64,000 bases of DNA from Xylona heveae TC161 (lineage: Eukaryota; Ascomycota; Xylonomycetes; Xylonales; Xylonaceae): contig NW_017264195.1 in NCBI RefSeq assembly GCF_001619985.1, positions 1,736,001 through 1,800,000 on the forward strand, in the 5' to 3' direction. The position numbers and the translations under genes are program-made. How positions within the stretch are numbered: position 1 is the stretch's first letter; the number at the start of each line of letters is the position of its first letter. This document shows, one piece after another, positions 1-11,300 of the stretch. The notes below the pieces were generated by a model. The model did no database searches. It was not told the origin of the DNA and saw only the letters and a program-made list of their open reading frames with translations.

Positions 1-1225
1 CTTTACTAAGCACATCATTCACCTTTTCACCGTTCCCCCCATCTTTTTTCCTTTTACTTCTTTTTCAATGTCCTCTTGCGTACTTTAGTTTCATGTTTGT
101 CATTGATCTGTAAAGAGCTTTAGCTCCTGGGGCTCCTGTCTACATATAAATCTGTCCTACGCTTTTGATGACTTTACTGATATCGATGCATTAAACCTTT
201 TCAGTTGTATTTATTTTCAGTGGAGATGGTTAGGACTGCTTCCAGCAAGGTCCAGTAGATCACTTTCGGCAAAAGCCAACTGGGCGGAGGGGAGCATTTC
301 TGGGATTTATTCCGCCAATTGGCGTTTTATGGCGGTGTTTCATTTTTTAACCAAAATATTTGGGGTTCTTCATTCGTTGCATAGCAGTTCTTTGCATGGT
401 ATCTCTATTTTGCAGCATTCTTTGGCGCTTTGTGGCATTTGCATATAGAAAAATGTCTTTCCTCATGAGCTACGGGATGTGCTGGTCTATGACTACTTCT
501 TGGTAAACCACACTTTACCGAATGTCATTTTCTAATATTGGATCACCTTGTGGCATATGCACTCTTCTTTACGAATCTATTGGCTTCATCTTCTAGGGCT
601 AGTGCCTGTCATTGCATATCGGGGAAGCTTATTTCCTCCGGCAAAACTCTACTATTGTAGTGCTCATTCGCTCAGTGTAACGGAGGCTTTATACGGAGCT
701 ACTGCTATTTAATTCCCACTCAGGTAGCGTTTAGTACTGGAAAACTAAGCCGAACGTGCCCCATTGGGTGAACCAGGCATTCCCCGCTTGAAATAATTTA
801 TTGCTGAGCAAATAAAGTGTGGGGGCCAAATCAATATCGGATCATGCCCCAGACTGAAGCCGGCTTCACGCTAAAGATGTAGACTTTTGGTGCATACCAA
901 TAATCTTGCCCGGATATTCTTGGGCTGTACGTACTAAGTAATTCGACGAATGGTTAACTCACGTTATGGATTTCCGCATATTCCCTTTCTGAGTCGAACC
1001 GGAATTTTGAGGCGTGGCAATCAGAGCGACAGCAACATATGTAAGATGCCAGAATTAAGGAAAGAAATGGCGCCAATCATATCCCTACTAGGTCGGATCG
1101 CGAGAGGATGTCAACATACGTCCACATGGTGAGAAAGGCTGGGATCGAATGAACAGTCGCGAAAGAGGCAAGACAAATAATTCTTGATGACATAATATAT
1201 TTATGAGAGCCGTTATATCAGAAAA
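1..1225. other. Intergenic, no gene seen
   Basis: No frame here shows a recognisable protein or a plausible spliced gene. The longest open frames are about 60 codons and out of keeping with the codon use of the neighbouring genes. I see no repeat or RNA gene before the tRNA. Confidence 0.5.
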
Positions 1226-1304
1226 GGCAAGATGGCCGAGTGGTTAAGGCGCTGGATCCAGGTTCCAGTGGGAAACCGCGTGGGTTCGAGTCCCACTCTT
1301 GTCA
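1226..1304 (+). tRNA. tRNA-Leu, anticodon CAG, no intron
   Basis: A class II tRNA can be folded directly. The acceptor stem GGCAAGA pairs with TCTTGTC (one G-U pair), the D arm is GCC/GGC around GAGTGGTTAA, the anticodon stem is CTGGA/TCCAG, a variable arm of about 11 nt follows, and the T arm is GTGGG/CCCAC with loop TTCGAGT. The discriminator is A, as expected for Leu. The seven-base anticodon loop TCCAGGT puts CAG at 34-36, so it should read CUG. Position 33 is C rather than the near-universal U. Internal A and B boxes for RNA polymerase III are present (TGGCCGAGTGG and GGTTCGAGTCC). There is no intron. Confidence 0.9.
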
Positions 1305-1310
1305 ATATTC

Positions 1311-1317
1311 TTTTTTT
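1311..1317 (+). terminator. RNA polymerase III terminator of tRNA-Leu
   Basis: A run of seven T residues begins seven bases after the tRNA 3' end, the usual Pol III stop signal. Confidence 0.8.
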
Positions 1318-1785
1318 GTCTTTTGTCGCAAACGACAACAGATTGCTGTCAGGTATAATTTTTGCTGCGAAAAATTACCTTTTGAATCTGTTTATAATTT
1401 TACAATTTTTATTTCTAGAACATTAGCCCGTCTGTTATTCATCTGAGGAGAACGCATGCACAGAGAAGGTACCGAGGACACAAGTCCAGCGGGGAGAGCC
1501 GAGACCCAGTGCCATCGCCTATCAAAAGTAGTGAGGGTCCCTTGCGTATGTGGGGGTCCATCATGCGACCACGCACCTTGGTTACGAGCATCAACTCCGC
1601 TTGCGCGGTCCTTGAGCGAAAGACAGGCGGATTAACGATGCATATTTTAGCGTATCTCGAATATTAGGAATTTCTTAACACGTCCTTGACCTTCTTTATC
1701 GGATCTTGCTACTCCTAATTTAACGCTTACGAGATATTTATTACTTTGCGGGGTTGCATCTGGGGAAGTGGGTCTGGTACCCGAC
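1318..1785. other. Intergenic, upstream of GH76 gene
   Basis: This holds the presumed promoter and leader of the GH76 gene. No coding frame or clear motif was seen. Confidence 0.4.
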
Positions 1786-3639
1786 ATGGTATTCAAGCAA
1801 CCCTCTGCACATCGTGGAAGACGACGTTTGACAGCGCTTCTCGCGGTATCATTCGGGGTCATAGCGAGTTATGCGGAAGGTGGAGAATCGTCGCGTGTTG
1901 TAAACTTCTCCGATGTCGTGCAAGATGTTAAAGAAATCGCACCAGCCGGAGCAGATTCGAGCAGTGAGCTCCAGATGCTGAATCAAGAGCAGGTCTCCAT
2001 TATTTTACCAGCCTCGAGAAAACCAGAAATCGTCGAATCAGAGGCCCTTGATTATCAGCCACACGAATCATTCCCCGAGATAGATACTGTCGGGACACTC
2101 TCTGCCTTGATAAAAGCCATGGATGTCATGCAATCCCATTTTTTTGAGCTCTGGCAGGGTACATGGCCAGATGCCATAGATTGGACTGCTGCAGTAATGG
2201 GAACACACGTTTCTGCATGGCTGCAGACTCTCAGTTCAACACTTTCAGACGATGTTCTAGGCTCGAGTGCGGCAAATGCAGCAGCACTGGGGGATGCTCG
2301 AGCGCATGAGAATATAATAAACCGTTATTTCACGCAAATCGGTGCTTTTTATTTTGGGGAAAATGCCTTTAGCTTGAGAAACCAGGCTTACGATGATATG
2401 CTATGGGTTGTTCTTGGGTGGCTGCACGCCATCAAGTTTATCTATCATCATTCTTCACTCCATTATCAAGGCCAGTATTCCGGGCCAGGTTCTTTTAACT
2501 CAACCGGCTGGTACGGTGCCCAATTTATCCCATCATTTGCTCATCGTGCACGCGTCTTCTATGATTTGGCGTCGCAGGGTTGGGATACATCACTTTGTGG
2601 TGGCGGAATGATTTGGTCTCCCTATCTTACGCCATACAAAAATGCTATTACCAATGAGCTTTTCATATCAGCATCGGTGAGCATGTATCTCTACTTTCCA
2701 GGGGATAATAATCCTTCACCTTTTGCGTCAGAGCTGCCTCAAGGAAGCCCTCGTCCCGCAAAACCTCATGATCCGGACTATCTCAACTCGGCAATTGATG
2801 CATATGACTGGCTTAAACGAAGTAATATGACGAACGAGAAAGGATTATTTGTTGATGGTTTTCACATACGAGGCTGGGGGCATGGAAGCAACCGCACTGG
2901 AACCGGAAAATGCGATGTAAGGAACGAGATGGTGTATACATATAATCAAGGCGTACTCCTTTCTGGTCTAAGAGGCCTCTGGGAGGCCACGGGAGCCACA
3001 AGCTATTTGGAAGATGGACACAGACTTGTCCGAAATGTCATCGTTGCAACTGGATTCCAAGAACCGTCAGGTATCGAGAACGATGGCAAATGGGCTGGCC
3101 TGGGTCGCAACGGCATACTCGAGGATATTTGCGACGCTGCTGGCTCGTGTTCGCAAAATGGACAGACATTCAAAGGCATATTCTTCCACCACTTGACTCT
3201 CTTCTGCGCTCCGCTTCCACCCGAACCGGAGATCCCTGGAATAAGCTTTGCGGCCTCGAAAGAACTGAGAGCTCTGCATCGGCGCAGCTGCGCAGACTAT
3301 GGTCCCTGGATCGCCAGGAATGCTCGGGCTGCTCTTGGCACAAGAGATAAGGATGGTGAATTTGGTATGTGGTGGGGCCACGAAGCATCATCAGAAGCTG
3401 AAAGCCTTCCAGAGGGAAGCGTTGACTATCGAAATCTTGGAATACCAGCTGAACCTTTATGGCAAGGAACTAACGGCAGGTTTCTGCAACACCAGAACCC
3501 CCGTCCAAGGTCCTTGAAAATGGAAAATCTTCGCAGTCAACGCGATGTCAATGATAGAGGTCGTGGTCGGACGGTTGAAACTCAAGGAGGAGGTGTTTCC
3601 GTGCTCCGCGCCCTTTGGGAGATTGTCGAGTCTCAATAA
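1786..3639 (+). CDS. Secreted GH76 family protein (alpha-1,6-mannanase / Dfg5-Dcw1 type)
   Basis: A single-exon gene of 617 residues. GH76 enzymes cleave alpha-1,6-mannan; the Dfg5/Dcw1 branch transfers GPI-anchored proteins to the cell wall. The first ATG in this frame is at 1786; the frame is open a little further upstream but only from a GTG. The N-terminus has a basic stretch (RGRRR) followed by a hydrophobic segment ending near SYAEGG, a likely signal peptide. Family signatures follow in order: the acidic pair YDDMLW near residues 202-207 (Asp203-Asp204 as the expected catalytic pair), CGGGMIWSP, a YKNAITNELF block, and KCDVRNEMVYTYNQGV further on. No C-terminal GPI-type hydrophobic tail is visible; the end is Arg-rich instead, so it is probably soluble and closer to the mannanases than to Dfg5. 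The exact activity cannot be told from sequence alone. Confidence 0.87.
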   Translation: MVFKQPSAHRGRRRLTALLAVSFGVIASYAEGGESSRVVNFSDVVQDVKEIAPAGADSSSELQMLNQEQVSIILPASRKPEIVESEALDYQPHESFPEIDTVGTLSALIKAMDVMQSHFFELWQGTWPDAIDWTAAVMGTHVSAWLQTLSSTLSDDVLGSSAANAAALGDARAHENIINRYFTQIGAFYFGENAFSLRNQAYDDMLWVVLGWLHAIKFIYHHSSLHYQGQYSGPGSFNSTGWYGAQFIPSFAHRARVFYDLASQGWDTSLCGGGMIWSPYLTPYKNAITNELFISASVSMYLYFPGDNNPSPFASELPQGSPRPAKPHDPDYLNSAIDAYDWLKRSNMTNEKGLFVDGFHIRGWGHGSNRTGTGKCDVRNEMVYTYNQGVLLSGLRGLWEATGATSYLEDGHRLVRNVIVATGFQEPSGIENDGKWAGLGRNGILEDICDAAGSCSQNGQTFKGIFFHHLTLFCAPLPPEPEIPGISFAASKELRALHRRSCADYGPWIARNARAALGTRDKDGEFGMWWGHEASSEAESLPEGSVDYRNLGIPAEPLWQGTNGRFLQHQNPRPRSLKMENLRSQRDVNDRGRGRTVETQGGGVSVLRALWEIVESQ

Positions 3640-4266
3640 ATGATTTTTGGTTACATTCTATTTTATTTATATGATTACAGTTTGGGATAAAATTTTTGGT
3701 GCCTACTTGTACATAGTCCTTATCCTCTTTAAAAAGAAATATTCGATGTTCCATTTTCCTTTTTCAGGCACAACTTATATCAGCTTTCGGTGATTTCAGA
3801 AGATTTTCACCGATCGAATCTGAAAATGATTATCTCCCTTGATCAAAGAAAATGCTTCTGCGGCTTACTTGAAGCGATTGCAATAGGTGTATGATAGCAC
3901 AGTGATCTAAATAATTTGAACTCTAGGAGCTTTGAGATAATCGATAATGCCGTAAAGCGCAGATTCCAAAGCATACCTTGAGAACCACTTATTAAATCAA
4001 CGCAGTATAACGGTTCATGGTTTAAAGAAACACGACCTCACAGAACATACGGAGTACAGTTATCGGGCCAACAGCTGGTTTTAGTATCCGAGCTTCGGAG
4101 GTCCGCCCGGACCGATTGGCGGATTTATAGAGCTCCACCACCTGCTCCGTACCTACCCGAGCTTTCTCTGCCTTCCAGTAACATCAAATCTAGCTTCCCC
4201 TTCGAGTCATACCTTTCCGCCCAGACAACTTATATCTGCAGCTTCGTCCTGTGCCTGAGACAAAGA
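3640..4266. other. Intergenic with RidA gene promoter
   Basis: The 3' end of the GH76 gene and the promoter of the RidA gene lie here. Apart from a reverse CCAAT box at 4115-4119 and a pyrimidine-rich leader, nothing stands out. Confidence 0.4.
4115..4119 (-). promoter_or_regulatory. CCAAT box (reverse orientation)
   Basis: ATTGG on the + strand (CCAAT on the other) lies about 150 bp before the RidA start codon, inside CCGCCAATCGG. This is the usual place and form for the fungal HapB/C/E complex. Its role here is inferred. Confidence 0.35.
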
Positions 4267-5053
4267 ATGCTCGCGCAATCCCTGCGATCTGCAACCCGTC
4301 GGAACATTCCTACCCTCGTCTCTTCTGTCGCTCGCCGCTCTTCGCCACGCGTTGCTTCCGCTGTAACCTTTTCTCAGCAGAGCCGTACTATGGCTGGCAT
4401 CACCAGGATCAAGACCGATAAGGCCGCCCCGCGTAAGTATTCTAATTCTTTCCTACGCTTCTAATGAGCTTTCCATTTGGCAGCAATTGTGAGAGCACAA
4501 TTGCTATGAGCCACATATATTTCCAGAGAAAACTCACATTGGCTAACGTATGAACCTTTGTTTGAAATATAGCTGCTGGCCCTTACGTACGTGCTCAATG
4601 CCCTTCAATCCCGTTGTAATTGGTTCTTTTGGATCTTCTATCCATGCTGATTGCGAGGATGACGACGTTCCAAGCTCATATTTTTGTGTGCAATTGCTGA
4701 CTTCACTTACTTGATACCTGCAGTCCCAGGCTATCCTCAATGGCCAGACCCTCTACGTCTCTGGTCAGATCCCGGCTAACTCAAAGGGCGAGCTCGTGAA
4801 CGGTACCATTGCCGAGCAGACTGAGCAGTGCTGCACCAACGTTGCGGCCATCCTCGAGGAAGCGGGCTCACATCTCGACCGCGTGCTCAAGGTCAATGTC
4901 TTCCTTGATGACATGGCCAACTTTGCGGAGATGAACTCCGTCTACGAGAAATGGTTCACTGGCCGCCCTGCCCGCAGCTGCGTTGCTGTCAAGACTCTTC
5001 CCAAGGGCGTGCCCGTCGAGATCGAGTGCATTGCTTACGTCCCTACCGCCTAA
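4267..5053 (+). CDS. MMF1: RidA/YjgF family imine deaminase, mitochondrial (Mmf1-like)
   Basis: Three exons, 4267-4432, 4573-4586 and 4724-5053, encode 169 residues. RidA proteins hydrolyse reactive enamine/imine intermediates released by PLP enzymes such as threonine dehydratase. The core reads TDKAAP-PAGPYSQAILNGQ across two introns, which fixes the 14-nt middle exon; without it the PYSQAI motif is lost. The conserved PARSCVAV segment carries the substrate-binding Arg, and VEIECIAYV ends the fold. Residues 1-42 are Arg/Ser-rich without acidic residues, a good mitochondrial presequence. Met43 (MAGITRIK) would give a cytosolic Hmf1-like form by leaky initiation; this is inference. It converges with the APT gene. 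Confidence 0.92.
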
Positions 5054-5547
5054 AGGTGTTCCGAAACTTGAGGGCCGGATCAAAGATTGAAATTTTCAAG
5101 GTGTGAGGTTGAGTCTCACCGATTGAAGTAAATATTTTATTCTGCGCTCAGGAACAAATAAAAAGTGTCTCCCTCAAATACAATTATCCACTTCGTGAGG
5201 TCGGGAAATCTTCTCTGGAATCATAGCAGTTATTTTGATATGGATATATTCTCTATGATGGCTACTCTAGCTTGGCCTACGAAATGCGGCCAGGCGCGCT
5301 GTTCTGCATTCAGGGCCGGTAATTTTCTTCTTCTTCACTCTCTTTGAGAGCGGAAAGGGGGAATCACATCAACGCCGGTGACTATCATGCCATGCCCTCA
5401 AAAAGAACGGGGATATATATCTCTTTCAAAACCGCAGGTTTACCCCAATTTATTCGAGGGAAGACAGCATGCTGTAAATTTTGTGCTTCAAAGAACCTCT
5501 CCGGGATCAAATGGTGCTGAACCCCAGATCCCAAGTGCTTCCATTAT
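5054..5547. other. Convergent 3' intergenic region
   Basis: The RidA and APT genes end toward each other here. No gene or repeat was seen. Confidence 0.4.
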
Positions 5548-6324
5548 TCAGCTCTGGCCAGTCAAAAGCGAGTAGACCGGAGCGTTGAGCTTCTCCCGAC
5601 CTTTAAGGAACTCCAACTCCATAATGAAAATATATTCGAGCAATTTTCCACCCTGCTTCTCGACGAGGGCTCCAGCGGCTGCAGCAGATCCACCTACAAA
5701 TAAGGGAAAATATGAATCAGCACTGCAAATAATGTAACAATATGTAATCAAGACTCCAAATATTTTCACCAAGCATGACTTACCAGTGGCAATGAGGTCG
5801 TCAACAATAACGACCTTCGAGCCCGGCTTGATCACACCTTTTTGCATCTCGAAGAAGTCCTGGCCATATTCCTTCTGATAGGCGGCCACCTCAGTAGGGC
5901 CTGGCAGCTTGCCTCTCTTGCGAACGGGGACGAAAGCAGCGTCTAGCCGGAGAGCCAGGCTGGGGCCGAAGAGGAAACCTCGGGCATCCAAACCAACAAT
6001 CACATCAGGCTTCTCGCCTCCAAAAGTGTTCAAAATGTGGATCTCGATGGCACGCAGCAAGCCGGCATGAAGGTGAGGGTCCGCAAAAATGGGCAAAATA
6101 TCTTCAAATAAAATTCCAGGCGACGGGAAATCAGGGAATTGTCGAAGAGCCTTCCGCAACCTTATCTTAAGACCGGAGAGTTCGGCGGTGCCGGCGGGAG
6201 AGGAGGCGGCGAGTCCCGTTGAGGCATTTCCGGTGACAGTAGGATCAGGTTGGTCGCGAGGAGGGTGAGAAGAGGTCGACTCCACGCCGTAGGAGCGCTG
6301 TGCCGAAATGGACGGATCGCTCAT
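5548..6324 (-). CDS. APT1: Adenine phosphoribosyltransferase
   Basis: Two exons, 6324-5784 and 5693-5548, encode 228 residues. APRT converts adenine plus PRPP to AMP in purine salvage in the cytosol. The PRPP-binding loop [18 protein letters not shown] spans the splice junction (intron placed inside ATG|G), and the body has the [16 protein letters not shown] and [12 protein letters not shown] blocks typical of the family. There is an extra Ser/Pro-rich N-terminal stretch of about 50 residues before the conserved core, longer than in bacterial enzymes. The 90-nt intron is a multiple of three with no stop, so the unspliced frame stays open. Confidence 0.94.
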   Translation of the reverse strand: MSDPSISAQRSYGVESTSSHPPRDQPDPTVTGNASTGLAASSPAGTAELSGLKIRLRKALRQFPDFPSPGILFEDILPIFADPHLHAGLLRAIEIHILNTFGGEKPDVIVGLDARGFLFGPSLALRLDAAFVPVRKRGKLPGPTEVAAYQKEYGQDFFEMQKGVIKPGSKVVIVDDLIATGKSCLVKIFGVLITYCYIICSADSYFPLFVGGSAAAAGALVEKQGGKLLEYIFIMELEFLKGREKLNAPVYSLLTGQS

Positions 6325-6626
6325 CGTGAAGAAGAAAGGGAAGAAAGAAGGACTTTTAGGAGGAGGGGAGGGTTGAAAAAGAACTAGTTCTGGGCTTGCG
6401 CTTGTGACGGCGGGAGATTGACACGCAATGCTATGTCAAGAAAGAAAGTGACAGAAGATTGCTGATGCCTGCAGTTCAGGAAGAAACAGGTCGTATCGCA
6501 ATCGCAATTGGCTTCTGCGCAAGTAAACGGATGGGGTGTCAGCAAGGAACAAGGGCCCCGCGGCGGATGAGAAACAACTTGAGATTTTCGCTTCTGCATC
6601 TTCCGTCTTCCGCCATCTCGAACGGG

Positions 6627-6631
6627 CCAAT
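6627..6631 (+). promoter_or_regulatory. CCAAT box
   Basis: CCAATCA lies about 300 bp upstream of the APT start codon and matches the fungal CCAAT-complex core. Function is inferred from position only. Confidence 0.3.
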
Positions 6632-7634
6632 CATAGAATCGAGAAACAGCAGGCACCGTGGTCGATTTATCACCGTCTCGACGGAGTCATGGCGGCCTAG
6701 ACATTACGCACGTTCATGATAGCGGGAAACTCCTGGTTCATTGCCCAATTTATTATGAGGTGGCTGTTTGACTTTCTGTCTGTGCCCATGCAAAGTCGTG
6801 TTTGCGTGGCCGCGATCAGGCTTGCGGTACGGATAATACCCCTCCTGTAGAAGTCACCAAGTGGGGTTATATGTAGTTACGATAAGACGCGGCATGATCC
6901 TTACCAACAATGCTTCATTTCGCTGGATACTCTTGGGTCCGCTCGGGATTCTCGTCTTCGTCGAAGCGTCATGATTGAGTCAACGTTTACTTGATGTTCG
7001 TAGGCGGGAAACAAGACCAGCACGGCCTAGATTTGTGGCGCAAAATAGTCGTTTTGACATAAAAGATAAGCATCCGCAGGACTAGTTGATCGGTGATTTC
7101 GAATAACTACTTGTACACCAAGATCGAGAGATGCAGCAAAATGATCAACTGTCGGGTATAAATGCTGACTAGGGTTCGTGGCCGAGATCCACAATTTTCA
7201 ATCAAAATAAACCCCGCTGGGCGCAACCTCCACTCTTTATGGTGCGAGCAAATATATCAGTTGGCTCTGATCCTGCCCTTGCATGTCTGTTCAGTCGGTA
7301 AAGCAGGTGTATCAGCCAATGTGTAAAGCACGCCACTGTCAGAGACACTGCATAACAATAGGCATCAGGGATCATGCTATTCGGATCATCCTTAGATCAC
7401 CGTAAGTGACGGCTGCCTCGCACCGCAGAATATGGTCCCGCCTGCGAGCTTTGATATCCAATGCGGGACACGTATGCACGAGACAATTTCCTCTGTCAAG
7501 GAAGATTTCAAGTATTTTCATGATGTACTAGATACGACTTGATGATTAATGTTGGGAGAGGGGAAACGTCGTCAGTATTGAAGTAGAAATTATATATTTC
7601 ATCTTGATTATTTTAAAAATCATTTGTCCAATCC

Positions 7635-7656
7635 TTTTTTTTTTTTTTTTTTTTTT
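7635..7656 (+). repeat. Poly-T tract (T22)
   Basis: An uninterrupted run of 22 T residues in the intergenic region about 350 bp upstream of the PheRS-alpha start. Such dA:dT tracts often exclude nucleosomes in fungal promoters; no retroposed sequence is attached to it. Confidence 0.9.
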
Positions 7657-8007
7657 GAACCTGGGCACATGGAGGGATGAGATGGATTTCCCTATAGCTT
7701 CATCAACTAAACTGATTTAATGCACAAATATTTCAAATTCCTACTTTGGAATCAAACACTCGATACAAAATTGTTGATTCCTACCTTATGTGACGGGATA
7801 GTACGAATGTCAACATGCGCTCTTGGCATAACCCACACACTGCATCAAACGAGCTTTTGCGCAAGTGAATAAGATGACAGCCGTACAAAATGCCGACTCA
7901 GAAAAGAGTCACAATCAGATTGAAGTGACTTTTGATAATAATTCAATTTGACGCCGCTGCACTCTGACCTTAGGCTCCCTCGACGGGACAAGTGACGGCA
8001 CAGAAAC

Positions 8008-9939
8008 ATGGCGACAGAAGATCTGACCAACGACGTCCTCCGTGCTCTGGAGTCGAAGGACACAATCCTTTCCGACGATGCCTTCCCCACCTTCCCCTCC
8101 TCCAGCGTGAAGGCGGCCGTGGATCGTCTGGGTTCCCGTGAAATGGTTACCTATGAGACAATTGACCGTGAAGATGCGGTATTGACGGAAGAAGGCAAAG
8201 GCATTGCCGCAGAAGGTAGCCACGAGGCAAAGGTTTTCGAGGCTGTCAGGAAAGCCGTTGAGGGGCTTAAGATTACGGATTTGCCCGTACGTTTTCCGAT
8301 GCTTATGGAGCAATGCTCTTAACAATTGAGCCTTGCGCGAGGTATCCTAATATTTTCCTGGCTGACTATTATGTGCTCAGGGCATCGTTGGCAAGGATAA
8401 TGCCAAGGTCGGCCAAGGAAAAGCGTTCAAGGAGGGCTGGATTAAGAAAGACAAGGACCTTTTGAGGGCCAATGTACGCGCTGTCCCTAGCATTTCATTC
8501 TCCAAAAATTTAAAGGGCTTACACATTCTAGACCGACTCTATCAAAGATGTTACCCAGGAGCAGCTGAAGACCATTCAACAATCCCGTACCCACCCTGAC
8601 CCGAAAGTGATTGCGGATCTTCGCAAGCGCAAACTTATAACCATTCAAAAGGTTATCAGCTTCAAGATTTCCAAGGGCCCGAAATATACTCCGGAATTTC
8701 AGAAAGAGGAGACCGACCTTACCGTTGAGATGCTTGCCAGGTGAGGAGGATAGGTGACCGGCAGTCGACAGAAAAGTGTACACTAACTGTAGTCTAGCGG
8801 AGCGTGGAAGACTGCTTCTTTCAAGCCTTACAACTTCAAGTCCCTTGGCGCTTTCACTCCAAGTGGAGCCCTGCATCCTTGTAAGTGCTCAGCTGAAGTT
8901 ATTGTCTCTGCGCTGGATCTGACATAGTGCTTTCCAGTGATGAAGGTTCGACACGAATTCCGGCAAATCTTCTTTGAGATGGGTTTCGAGGAGATGCCTA
9001 CGAATCGGTAAATCTACCTTGCAATTTTTTTTTTGGAAAGAAGTTCAATTTGGCTAAAATGAACAGATATGTCGAGACTGGATTCTGGAACTTTGATTCC
9101 CTTTTCGTCCCTCAGCAACACCCTGCTCGAGATCTGCAAGACACCTTCTATATCTCCGACCCTCTTTGGGCAGACAAGCCTCGTGCCGACCCTCAGCCGG
9201 CTCAGTCACTGCACAATGTTGCCGCCAAATCCGAGGAGCCTACGAAACCTCAGGATTATGAAGAATACTGGAACAATGTCGCCGAAGTCCACCAGGATGG
9301 CAAATACGGATCAATTGGTTATCGATACCCCTTCAAGCCTGACGAATCTCTACGACTAGTCCTCCGCACCCATACGACTGCGATTTCAGCATATATGCTT
9401 CACAAATTGGCAGCCAACCCTCGACCTGCACGATATTTCTCCATTGACCGTGTCTTCAGAAACGAATCTGTTGACGCTACTCACCTTGCCGAGTTCCATC
9501 AAGTCGAAGGTGTCATTGCCGACTTTGGACTCGACCTTGGCGGTCTTATTGGCTTCATGGAGACCTTCTTTGCGAAGATGGGCGTTTACGGATTGCGCTT
9601 CAAGCCCGCATACAATCCTTACACGGAGCCCAGTCTGGAAATCTTTGGCCACCACAGCGGTCTAGGAAAGTGGGTCGAGATTGGTAACAGTGGCATGTTC
9701 AGGCCTGAAATGCTTGAAGCTATGGGTCTGCCAAAGGGCCTTCGCGTCTACGGTTGGGGTTTGAGTTTAGAGCGCCCTACCATGATCAAGTGAGTTGCTC
9801 ATCCTTTGCTCGATTTTGCATTTTTATACTAATTATTGTTTGCAGATACGGCGTCAAGAATATTCGAGAACTACTAGGTCACAAGGTCGACCTTGGTTTC
9901 ATAGAAACAAACCCAGCGGTGCGACTGGAGAAGCGTTAG
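8008..9939 (+). CDS. FRS2: Phenylalanyl-tRNA synthetase alpha subunit, cytosolic
   Basis: Seven exons (8008-8286, 8381-8473, 8532-8740, 8798-8880, 8938-9007, 9067-9789, 9846-9939) give 516 residues in a continuous frame. This is the catalytic subunit of the heterotetrameric enzyme that charges tRNA-Phe. The N-terminal third has the winged-helix DNA/tRNA-binding-like repeats seen in eukaryotic alpha subunits ([17 protein letters not shown]). The class II catalytic core follows, with [18 protein letters not shown], motif 2 around [20 protein letters not shown], and motif 3 as [15 protein letters not shown]. Length matches fungal homologues. The last intron splits the motif 3 Lys codon. Confidence 0.95.
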
Positions 9940-11300
9940 AGCTTACGTGACTAGATCTGTTTCAATTATATCATAGAGATACTCTTACCACGTTTTAACG
10001 TTTCATGTACACGAAAATAAAAAGCATTGCTTGCTGCCATCTTAGCAGCAGATTTCCTGGATGATAATTCCTTGGCCTCCTGCTTTGTTATATATTATAT
10101 ATATTAACCCTGCGCTAAGGAAGATTTCTGAGCGCTTGAGGATATCATGAGAGTAAAAATAGACTATACTTTTCAATTCTGATTGGAACAGGATATGATT
10201 CCGCTCAAAGGCGGAATTAATGAGAACCAAATCGTCATAGATCTGCCCGTGCTATCTGGATCCGAGTATGATATATTGGCAGAATGAAATGACAGGACCG
10301 GAGGCATAGAAAGCCAGTAATAGTGGTATTCGGCTCTAACCTGGACGCTCTCAACGAGACGATCTTTCTGCATACACTTTGAAAGAATTCCATAGAGATT
10401 GATGAAACTGCAAGCTATTGACTGATCAAAGCACCTGGTTGGAGCCTTTTGCGGAACACAATTCCCCAAACACACCAGGATCTCATGCTCCGGAACCGGC
10501 ATTATAATGGCTAAACAACGCTTCTCCGTTTGACCAACTCATTAAAGCGATGGTCCTTTCAGAGAAAAGGCAGAGCCGTGATTGTACTACTAATCCAGGT
10601 AATCATGTATCATTAATACGGAGGGGGAAAACACCTGGGTAAACAATTAATTTCAGTTAATTGACATCACACGCCCACCACAACCCCCTCGGTTCGGCTC
10701 AGCAGGTGTCTTTTTTAGCTAAATTTCTAAGTCAAGTTAGGCGGGACAACCTTAACTGCTTAAGTTGAGGTTTGTAAAAGGTAAATCTGGCCCTTACCGC
10801 ATGGCACGCGCCGACCGTCCAAACCGCCCTCTCTCTTGGACCGAGTGGGACCCGGGACCCGCACCCATCCTTTCCCGAAACTATGAGGAAGGACAAGTTG
10901 CGATCATCATCAACAAACCACCATCACCACCCCCCTCTGACGTCGGAGCCAAACGCGGACGGAACCCGGTTCCGAAGCTGGGAGCAAAAAGCTCGCTCTG
11001 ATGTCGCCTATGTGGAAATAAAAACATTCCAATTTCTCTCGCTTCTCTCTCGCCCGTCCTTCTGACAAGATTCCATCTGGAGCTTCTGCCGACTGAGATT
11101 GATTGCATGGAGAGTTAAAGTATAGCAGTCGTTGCGCGCGCGCATAAATCGATTCAACTCGCCAGAACCTGTGACAGCCTTAGAGAGGGAGAGAGTTCTC
11201 TGAGCAGTCTGGTATCCCAAAAGGGCCTTCTTCATCTTTTCCAATCTAGTCTGCTACAGAAATTCATGTCGTCGCGTGCTGCGGTCATTAGGTGCCTGTG
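9940..11300. other. Intergenic with EDEM gene promoter and leader
   Basis: The 3' region of the PheRS-alpha gene and the promoter of the EDEM gene. A C/A-rich stretch near 10910-10935 and a CGCGCG run near 11145 are visible. No supported gene. Confidence 0.4.

Larger units (their letters stand above)
6325..8007. other. Divergent promoter region of APT and PheRS-alpha genes
   Basis: This gene-free 1.7 kb carries the two promoters. A forward CCAAT box and a T22 tract are the only notable elements; no coding frame longer than about 90 codons fits a gene. Confidence 0.45.

Noticed and set aside
1768-1785. Longer N-terminus for the GH76 gene
   Set aside because: The upstream codon is GTG; the ATG at 1786 leads into a normal signal peptide.
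7635-7656. Poly-T as the end of a retroposed copy
   Set aside because: No gene-like sequence or target duplication adjoins it; a simple dA:dT tract explains it.
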